The notes under the pieces were generated by a model. The model ran no database searches, had not been told where the DNA came from, and saw only the letters and a program-made list of their open reading frames with translations. Both the position numbers and the translations under genes were made by a program. Of a DNA stretch of 5,148 nt, positions 1 through 5,148 are shown piece after piece. This stretch comes from Puniceicoccales bacterium (lineage in GTDB: Bacteria; Verrucomicrobiota; Verrucomicrobiia; Opitutales; UBA953), in contig JAITXH010000138.1 in assembly GCA_031284845.1 (NCBI GenBank), forward strand, positions 1-5,148, in the 5' to 3' direction. Positions within the stretch are counted from its first letter, which is position 1. Each line of letters opens with the position of its first letter.

Positions 1-16
1 AACCTCTTTTCTCATT

Positions 17-34
17 TAATTCGTGTAATTCGTG
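17..34. repeat. Tandem direct repeat of TAATTCGTG
   Basis: Two perfect adjacent copies of the nonamer TAATTCGTG lie at 17-25 and 26-34, followed by GGATGAAAA. The unit looks like intergenic repeats of the general form ATTCGTGTNNATTCGTGG that I recall from Verrucomicrobiota and Planctomycetota genomes; that link is from memory and unverified. The second copy contains an in-frame stop (TAA, 26-28) and a GTG at 32 that could open the downstream reading frame. A GTG inside a repeat is a poor candidate for a start codon. The repeat could equally be a regulator binding site, but two copies do not separate the options. Confidence 0.5.
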
Positions 35-157
35 GATGAAAAGATCAGCACGCCCCTCCTCTGCCACGCTTCAGCCTTAAAACCGCCAACCGGGGTAACA
101 TGCAATACAACCGCGACCATGCTTGATTTTTTCCTGATGCTTCTCAACTTTTTAACC

Positions 158-217
158 ATGAAATCTATTCATCTCGCGTTGGCCCTCTTCTCTCTCGCCG
201 CAGCTTGCACGCAGGCC
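158..217 (+). other. Signal peptide of the GH127-type hydrolase
   Basis: The first 20 residues after ATG 158 have a Lys at position 2, a hydrophobic core (LALALFSLAAA) and a likely signal peptidase I site T-Q-A before A21. Cys17, preceded by LAAA, resembles a weak lipobox with Ala rather than Leu at -3, so a lipoprotein cannot be excluded. Either form exports the enzyme from the cytoplasm. Confidence 0.75.
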
Positions 218-2557
218 GCCCCCGACTACCCCCACCAACCCGCACCGCTAACACAAGTCTCCATTCTCGACGGCTTCTGGTTGCCCCGCTTTGAGACCAA
301 CCGAACCGTCACCGTCTGGACGGACTTCAAGCGCAGCGAGGAAACCGGGCGCGTCTCCAATTTCGCCCGCGCCGGAAAGCTCGAGCAAGGCCCTTTCGTG
401 GGCATTTATTTCAACGACTCCGATGTCTATAAAATCATCGAAGGTGCGGCCTACACGCTCGCCACGAAGCCCGACCCCAAGCTCGACGCCTACCTCGACG
501 CGCTCATCGTCAAAATCGCCGCCGCGCAGGAGCCAGACGGCTACCTCTACACAGCCCGCACACTCGGCGCTAAACAGAAGAACATGGGGAAGACGCGTTG
601 GAGCTACATCCGCCACAGCCACGAGCTGTATAACGTCGGACACCTTTACGAAGCCGCCGCCGCCCACTTCGCCATCACCGGGAAACGCACGCTGTTGGAT
701 GTCGCCATCAAAAACGCCGATTTGATTGATAAGACCTTCGGCCCCCGCGAGGGACAACTCAAGGACGTCCCCGGCCACGAGGAAATCGAGATCGGCCTTT
801 GCTCCCTTTTCCGCGTCACCGGCGAACGCCGTTACCTCGACCTCGCCAAGTTCTTCACCGACTTGCGCGGACGCAAAGACCTGCGCGGTTCCATTTACGG
901 CCCGTATCACCAAGACCACTTGCCCGTCGTCGAGCAGACTGAGGCCGTCGGCCACGCCGTCCGCGCCGGTTACCTTTACGCCGGAATGGCCGACATCGCC
1001 GCGCTCACTGGCGACGCCAAATACATCGCCGCCATTGACAAACTCTGGGAAAACGTCGTCTCCAAAAAACTTCACCTCAACGGCGGCATCGGTGCGCGTC
1101 ACAGCGGAGAAGCCTTCGGCAACAACTACGAACTGCCCAACGAGAGCGCTTATCTCGAGACTTGCGCCGCCATCGCCAACGGCCTCTGGAACCAGCGCAT
1201 GTTCCTGCTCCACGGCGACGCCAAATACATAGACGTGCTGGAACGCGGTCTCTACAACGGCGTCCTCTCCGGCATCTCCTTCTCCGGGGACGAGTTTTTC
1301 TATCCCAATCCGCTCGCCAGTCGCGGCGGTTACAAGCGCTCCAAGTGGTTCGACTGCTCTTGCTGCCCGGGCAACATCGTCCGCTTCATCCCGCAGTTCG
1401 GCCAGTTCGCCTATGCCCGGCGCGACGCTGCCATTTACGTCAATCTCTTCATCGCCAGTTCCGCCGCGCTCGACACTCCCTCGGGAAAGGTCACGTTGAC
1501 GCAGCAGACTGATTACCCTTGGTCGGGCAAGATCCGCATCGCCGTCACCCCGGAGAAAGCCGGTGCCGCCTTCCCGCTCAAAGTGCGCATCCCGGGCTGG
1601 GCACTGGGTCGCCCCGTCCCCTCTGACCTTTACACACAAGTCGTCCCCGCGAGCGCGGACACCGTTGCCATCGGTGTCAACGGCCAGTCCGTGCCTCTCA
1701 CGTTGGACAAAGGTTACGTCACGATTGACCGCGCATGGCAGGCGGGCGACGTGGTTACGCTTTCTCTCGCAATGCCCGTGCGCCGCATCCAAAGCCATCC
1801 TGCGGTTAAAGACAACGTCGGGCGGCTCGCCGTGGAACGCGGCCCGGTTGTTTACTGCGCGGAGGGCGTGGACAACGACGGCCATGTGCTCAATCTTGCG
1901 TTGCCCGCCGACGCCACTTTCACCGAAGACCGCTTGAATATCCAAGGCCACGAGCTCGTCGCACTCAAAGCTCCCGCGCAGGCCATTTCGGCATCGTTTG
2001 ACGGCATTAAGGAAGTCGCGCCGGTCACGGCCACGCTCATCCCTTATTTTGCATGGTGCCACCGCGGCGCGGGCGAGATGCAGGTCTGGTTTCCCGCCGA
2101 TTCCGCAAATGCCGAATCTGCCCTCTCAGGAGTCAAAATCACAACCTCCTACGCTCTCCCTTCCCCGCATGAAAATCTCTCTGCGGTTGCAGACCGCATA
2201 TTGCCGCGCAACTCCGGCGATCACAATGTCCAGCGCATGACCTGGTGGGACCACAAAGGCAGTGCCGAGTGGGTGCAATACGACTTGCCCCGGACTGCGA
2301 CTTTTCGGGGAACCAAGGTGTATTGGTTTGACGACACGGGTCGTGGCGAGTGCCGCATCCCCGCCTCATGGAAAATCCAGGCTCAGGGGGCCGACGGCAC
2401 CTGGACGGATGTCCCCGCCTCCTATCCCGTGAAGAAGAATGCGTTTGGTGAGGTTCGTTTTGCTGCGCCCGTAACGGCGAAGGCCTTCCGGCTTTCCGTG
2501 CAACTCCAGCCTAAGTTTTCCGCAGGCGTTTTGGAGTGGTCCTTGCTTCCGAAGTAG
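158..2557 (+). CDS. Secreted GH127-type (DUF1680) glycoside hydrolase, probable beta-L-arabinofuranosidase, with C-terminal F5/8 type C-like domain
   Basis: Predicted to release terminal beta-L-arabinofuranosyl residues from plant glycans or glycoproteins outside the cytoplasm. Numbering is from ATG 158 (799 aa). Residues 1-20 form a signal peptide. Family motifs run in order through the (alpha/alpha)6 barrel: DSDVYK (87-92), QEPDGYLYT (124-132), HELYN (155-159), GHEEIE (206-211) and EQTEAVGHAVRA (259-270). By comparison with Bifidobacterium HypBA1 (Glu322, Glu338, Cys340, Cys417, Cys418), Glu318 is the acid/base, Cys402 the nucleophile, and Glu334, Cys336, Cys402 and Cys403 bind zinc; all are present. 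Beta-sandwich sequence follows to the HRGAGEMQVW segment (635-644). Residues about 660-799 (WWDHKG, VYWFDDTGRG, GVLEWSL) form an F5/8 type C-like domain absent from HypBA1, which accounts for the extra length. In-frame starts exist at 32 (GTG), 119 and 137, but ATG 158 gives the best signal peptide; no Shine-Dalgarno is seen. Related GH146 enzymes share this chemistry, so the exact family and substrate are uncertain. Confidence 0.93.
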   Translation: MKSIHLALALFSLAAACTQAAPDYPHQPAPLTQVSILDGFWLPRFETNRTVTVWTDFKRSEETGRVSNFARAGKLEQGPFVGIYFNDSDVYKIIEGAAYTLATKPDPKLDAYLDALIVKIAAAQEPDGYLYTARTLGAKQKNMGKTRWSYIRHSHELYNVGHLYEAAAAHFAITGKRTLLDVAIKNADLIDKTFGPREGQLKDVPGHEEIEIGLCSLFRVTGERRYLDLAKFFTDLRGRKDLRGSIYGPYHQDHLPVVEQTEAVGHAVRAGYLYAGMADIAALTGDAKYIAAIDKLWENVVSKKLHLNGGIGARHSGEAFGNNYELPNESAYLETCAAIANGLWNQRMFLLHGDAKYIDVLERGLYNGVLSGISFSGDEFFYPNPLASRGGYKRSKWFDCSCCPGNIVRFIPQFGQFAYARRDAAIYVNLFIASSAALDTPSGKVTLTQQTDYPWSGKIRIAVTPEKAGAAFPLKVRIPGWALGRPVPSDLYTQVVPASADTVAIGVNGQSVPLTLDKGYVTIDRAWQAGDVVTLSLAMPVRRIQSHPAVKDNVGRLAVERGPVVYCAEGVDNDGHVLNLALPADATFTEDRLNIQGHELVALKAPAQAISASFDGIKEVAPVTATLIPYFAWCHRGAGEMQVWFPADSANAESALSGVKITTSYALPSPHENLSAVADRILPRNSGDHNVQRMTWWDHKGSAEWVQYDLPRTATFRGTKVYWFDDTGRGECRIPASWKIQAQGADGTWTDVPASYPVKKNAFGEVRFAAPVTAKAFRLSVQLQPKFSAGVLEWSLLPK
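1109..1366 (+). other. GH127 active-site segment (acid/base Glu, zinc ligands, nucleophile Cys)
   Basis: Glu318 lies in the GEAF motif (codon 1109-1111). Glu334 and Cys336 lie in YLETC, and Cys402-Cys403 in DCSCCPGN (codons 1361-1366). The 16-residue spacing from acid/base Glu to zinc-ligand Glu, and the E-T-C spacing, match HypBA1 exactly. Retention of every residue argues for an active enzyme. Role assignments follow established knowledge of GH127, transferred here by motif alignment by eye. Confidence 0.85.
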
Positions 2558-2560
2558 GCT

Positions 2561-2609
2561 GAGAGGCACTCCCTGCCCACGCACTATTTCTTGAGCGGGA
2601 GTGCTACTC
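2561..2609. terminator. Imperfect inverted repeat between convergent genes, possible bidirectional terminator
   Basis: GCACTCCC (2566-2573) pairs perfectly with GGGAGTGC (2597-2604). The stem extends through a G-T wobble (2565/2605) and an A-A mismatch (2564/2606) to GAG/CTC (2561-2563 and 2607-2609). The loop is 23 bases. The position just past the hydrolase stop, overlapping the stop codon of the opposing gene, suits a shared terminator. Neither strand has a run of T after the stem, so it is not a canonical intrinsic terminator. It may act as an mRNA 3'-end-stabilising hairpin, or be chance. Confidence 0.45.
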
Positions 2610-5148
2610 TACGACAAGCGGGGTGCTCTCGCTGTGGGCGTTGAACTCCGGGGCATACATGCTCTGAATCTGAGCGATGCCGCTCTGATAAACACCACGC
2701 AGTTGGACGCGCACGGGATACTCAAAAACATGCGTCCCGGACGGCAGCGAATCTATGAAAAAGTGCGTGGCCGTGTCGCCAGTGCTTTCATAAAATCCGA
2801 GACCGTTACGCCAGCGGTAACCGCTCACTACGTTCACCGGCTCGGTGCCGCTGCCGCGCTGGTCTTTCAGGTGGACAAACTCAAAGTCGCGGTCGGCGCG
2901 CAATTCAAGGCGCACAACAAGGGTGTCTCCGGGGCTTACTTTGCTTTGCTGGACGGGGACAAGCTCTTCGCCGTTTTTGGTGAGGACTTTCTTCCACAGA
3001 GTTTTCTTAAGCTTCAAAGGAGTGGCGTCGTGTGCAGTGATTTTCCCGATCTCCTGAAAATATTGCCATGTCACACTGCCCCACGAGGTGCCCGTGTTGT
3101 GCTTGGTGACGGTGATGTCGCCCATCTCCGGGCGGACGATGGCACCGGTGAGGCGCTCGGAATAAAAACCCGTGCCGGCTTCGAGATAGCTCGGGACAAC
3201 AAGGCGATCGCCGAGCTTGATGCTCACGGGCGTGTCGGAAGCGAGCTTGTCCACGCCGCGCAAGAGAAGGGCATAGACGGCGTCCGCAGTGGCCTTGGTG
3301 GTGGGCCAGGCTTGCGTTTGTTTTTGCTTGAGAAGCCATGTCTGGAGCTCGTCCACAAAAGCAGGATCGGGTGCGATTTCAGAAAAGGCTTCGATGAGGA
3401 GGGCATGGGTTTCGATGGGTGCTTGATGCCAAAACCAGCCGTTGTCTTCGGCGGCCCAATAAGTGCCGAGTTCAGGATCGCTCTTGGTGTGTTCGCGCAG
3501 TGAACTGAGAATCTTGGCGGCAATGCTTCCGGCCTGGCCGGAATCGGGTGTTTCCGGGCCACCGGATGCGGACGGAAGAGAACGCCGATGCAGTGCGAGG
3601 GCGATATGGGCTTGGGACTGGCGGCCAAGTTTCAGCCAGTGGATGGACGCCTGTTCAAAGAAGTAGTCGTAGGCTTCAGTCGCGCTAGCAGCTACGGGAT
3701 TTCCCTGAAAGAAGCTGCGGGCGTAGAGATGGAAGGCGTGCATGGAGGTAAGATGGTTTTCATCTTTGTAATTTTTCCCGCGTTTCCCGGCATCGTCCTT
3801 GATGCGCACGAACTCGGCGGCAAGCCATGCGTCGAGAGAATCAAGCGCTTTCACAGCGGGAGCGTTGTCCACCGCGCAGCCGAGGTGGCCGAGCCTGCCG
3901 AAACCGGCGACGATGTGCCGCGTGATGTAATCGCTGGCGGAGCCACCGGGAAACCAGGCCCACGAGCCATCGGGAAGCTGCCGGTCGGCGAGCTTTTTCA
4001 GAGCGGCATCAAGCTCGGCGTCAACGCGCTTTTTGTCAAAGAGGATACCGACATTGCGCCGCTGGGTAGATTCGCTCTCGGCCTCGCGCACCCACGGTGT
4101 TTCCGCGATGAGGACGGATTTCATGTCTTTGTTTTTGAAGAGCGCGGATTCGAGCACAGGCGTGTTTCTCCATTGCTCGAAGACGCTGGCGATCTTGGGA
4201 TCGGCGTTGGCAATATGCTTGGAAAGAGCGTTGGCGTAGTAGCGGCTGAAAAGCTGCTCACTGCACTCATGGGGAAACTCCATCAGATAGGGCAAAGCCA
4301 TGACAGCATACCATGCGGGATTGGAGACCACTTGAGCGGAGAGGGATTCGTGGCGCAGGGTGGTGTCGGTGCCGCTGGCGAGGAGTTTTTCAAAGCGGAA
4401 AGTTTTCGAAAGCGCGACGATTTCGGCGGCAACGGGATTGTGGATGGGCAGAGTGATGGACTCGCTGACAAGCTGGCGTCGGCTGAGGACAGGCAGAAAG
4501 CCTTCTTCGCCATCGGAAACAAGCCCGGAGGCAGCAACGGCTTTGTAAATAAGGTAACCTTGCCCATCGGGAATCTGGATGCGCCACGCGATCGCCTGCG
4601 AGCTGTGCGGGCTGAGCGTGAATTCGCGCTCAGGAGTCTCGTTGTCGAGGCGGGTATCTGCGGAATCAAGACTGAGCGCGTCGGAAAAATTGAGCCGCAC
4701 GCGGCCTGTTTGCAGCTTGTCGGTTTTGTTGGTGAGCTTGATCGTCAACTCGAGGGTATCGCCTTCGCGGACGAAGCGCGGCGCGTTGGGCTGCACCATG
4801 AGTGCGCTGGAGGTAACAATGGAGGCGTCGGCAAAAACGCCGGAGCGGAGTTGCGCATCATGGGCGAAAGCGAGGAACTTCCAGCCCGTGAGGACTTCGG
4901 GCGCAGTGAACTCGAGGCGGGCGGTGCCGTCGGGATCAGCAATGATGGCCGGGAAAAAGAAGGCGGTCTCCTGAAGATTTTTACGGACGGTGATCGCATC
5001 AAGACCAGACGGAGGAATCACGGCGGAGACCGGGGCTTTTACTTCTAACTCCGGTGAAGTTCCTCCGACGGCACTCGCAGCCCTGTTAGCACTCGGAGCT
5101 ATGCCGTCGTGAGAAGCGACAGAAGAAAGCGCCACAGGATTGGGGTCG
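2604..5148 (-). CDS. Bacterial alpha-2-macroglobulin, C-terminal part with thioester domain (5' end outside window)
   Basis: Large envelope protein that probably traps attacking proteases covalently through an internal thioester. Residues are numbered from an internal GTG at 5135, but the frame stays open to the window edge and the true start lies beyond it. Residues about 46-140 are the A2M domain (NLQETAFFFP, GWKFLAFAHD, PNAPRFVREGD). A beta-rich macroglobulin segment follows to about 230. Residues about 240-630 form the helical thioester domain with C291-S-E-Q294, LPDGSWAWFPGG (388-398 region), HQAPIET (570-576) and WPTTKATADAVYALLL (610-625). Residues about 700-843 are the C-terminal bacterial macroglobulin domain (FVHLKDQRGSGTEPVNV, FEYPVRVQLRGVY, MYAPEFNAHSE). 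These motifs match the long Bacteroidota-like macroglobulins, which as I recall reach about 1,800-2,000 residues, so roughly half is missing here. Its only visible neighbour converges on it. A Ser/Pro/Gly insert (521-537) is unusual. The family is confident; the protease-trapping role is inferred from it. Confidence 0.93.
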   Translation of the reverse strand, partial: DPNPVALSSVASHDGIAPSANRAASAVGGTSPELEVKAPVSAVIPPSGLDAITVRKNLQETAFFFPAIIADPDGTARLEFTAPEVLTGWKFLAFAHDAQLRSGVFADASIVTSSALMVQPNAPRFVREGDTLELTIKLTNKTDKLQTGRVRLNFSDALSLDSADTRLDNETPEREFTLSPHSSQAIAWRIQIPDGQGYLIYKAVAASGLVSDGEEGFLPVLSRRQLVSESITLPIHNPVAAEIVALSKTFRFEKLLASGTDTTLRHESLSAQVVSNPAWYAVMALPYLMEFPHECSEQLFSRYYANALSKHIANADPKIASVFEQWRNTPVLESALFKNKDMKSVLIAETPWVREAESESTQRRNVGILFDKKRVDAELDAALKKLADRQLPDGSWAWFPGGSASDYITRHIVAGFGRLGHLGCAVDNAPAVKALDSLDAWLAAEFVRIKDDAGKRGKNYKDENHLTSMHAFHLYARSFFQGNPVAASATEAYDYFFEQASIHWLKLGRQSQAHIALALHRRSLPSASGGPETPDSGQAGSIAAKILSSLREHTKSDPELGTYWAAEDNGWFWHQAPIETHALLIEAFSEIAPDPAFVDELQTWLLKQKQTQAWPTTKATADAVYALLLRGVDKLASDTPVSIKLGDRLVVPSYLEAGTGFYSERLTGAIVRPEMGDITVTKHNTGTSWGSVTWQYFQEIGKITAHDATPLKLKKTLWKKVLTKNGEELVPVQQSKVSPGDTLVVRLELRADRDFEFVHLKDQRGSGTEPVNVVSGYRWRNGLGFYESTGDTATHFFIDSLPSGTHVFEYPVRVQLRGVYQSGIAQIQSMYAPEFNAHSESTPLVVE
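4254..4265 (-). other. Thioester motif CSEQ of the alpha-2-macroglobulin
   Basis: The codons TGC-AGT-GAG-CAG encode C-S-E-Q in the context EFPHECSEQLFSRYYANAL. This is the CxEQ signature in which the Cys and Gln side chains form the reactive thioester. Many family members have lost it; here both residues are intact, so covalent capture is chemically possible. Confidence 0.88.

Noticed and set aside
32..157. N-terminal extension of the hydrolase from the GTG at 32
   Set aside because: The GTG lies in a tandem repeat, the 42 added residues show no family similarity, and they would place a long polar stretch ahead of a good signal peptide.
119..157. Possible promoter with TTGATT at 123-128 as a -35 box
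   Set aside because: A -10 box at normal spacing would fall at about 146-151, only a few bases before the ATG at 158, and the sequence there (ACTTTT) is a poor match. No supported promoter was found.
248..2062. A 604-residue open frame on the minus strand, antisense to the hydrolase gene
   Set aside because: Its translation is charge- and Val/Gly/Asp-rich with no recognisable domain, and it lies entirely inside a gene with full GH127 motifs. Long antisense frames are expected where codons strongly favour C at the third position.
2601..3503. A 300-residue open frame on the plus strand beginning at GTG in the junction hairpin
   Set aside because: It starts inside an inverted repeat, has no ribosome binding site, and overlaps the well-supported C-terminal domain of the macroglobulin on the other strand.
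3588..5048. A 486-residue open frame on the plus strand, antisense to the macroglobulin gene
   Set aside because: No domain, signal peptide or family motif is visible in its product. The opposite strand encodes an unambiguous alpha-2-macroglobulin with an intact thioester, so this is a composition shadow.
5133..5135. GTG at 5135 (minus) as the true start of the macroglobulin
   Set aside because: The frame continues open to the window edge (residues DPNP precede it), and the protein would begin just before the A2M domain, lacking the N-terminal macroglobulin domains that the family has.

Overview
The window is G+C-rich bacterial DNA holding two large convergent protein genes, a short non-coding leader, and a 46-base junction between the gene ends. 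No RNA gene, CRISPR array or insertion sequence is visible. The organism is probably a polysaccharide-degrading member of the Bacteroidota or Verrucomicrobiota. This is inferred from the protein families, from the lack of a Shine-Dalgarno sequence ahead of the first gene, and from codons mostly ending in C or G. A high-G+C verrucomicrobium such as an Opitutaceae relative fits best, but nothing here proves it.

Positions 1-157 hold no convincing gene. They contain a tandem TAATTCGTG repeat that looks like part of an intergenic repeat family, then a leader into the first gene. Positions 158-2557 (+) encode a secreted glycoside hydrolase of the GH127 (DUF1680) type, a probable beta-L-arabinofuranosidase. 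It has a signal peptide, an intact cysteine/glutamate active site, and an extra C-terminal F5/8 type C-like beta-sandwich domain. Positions 2558-2603 separate the two stop codons, and an imperfect inverted repeat spans this junction.

Positions 2604-5148 (-) encode the C-terminal ~847 residues of a large bacterial alpha-2-macroglobulin whose 5' part lies beyond the right edge. It keeps the A2M domain, a thioester domain with an intact CSEQ motif, and the C-terminal macroglobulin domain. It resembles the long Bacteroidota-like type rather than the one paired with penicillin-binding protein 1C.

The genes are transcribed towards each other and so do not form an operon. One is a nutrient-scavenging enzyme and the other a likely protease-trapping envelope defence protein, and nothing in the sequence ties their functions together. 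I see no clearly new system. The points most worth checking are the leader repeat, the codon-use shift at the 3' end of the hydrolase gene, the junction hairpin and the small insert in the macroglobulin thioester domain.
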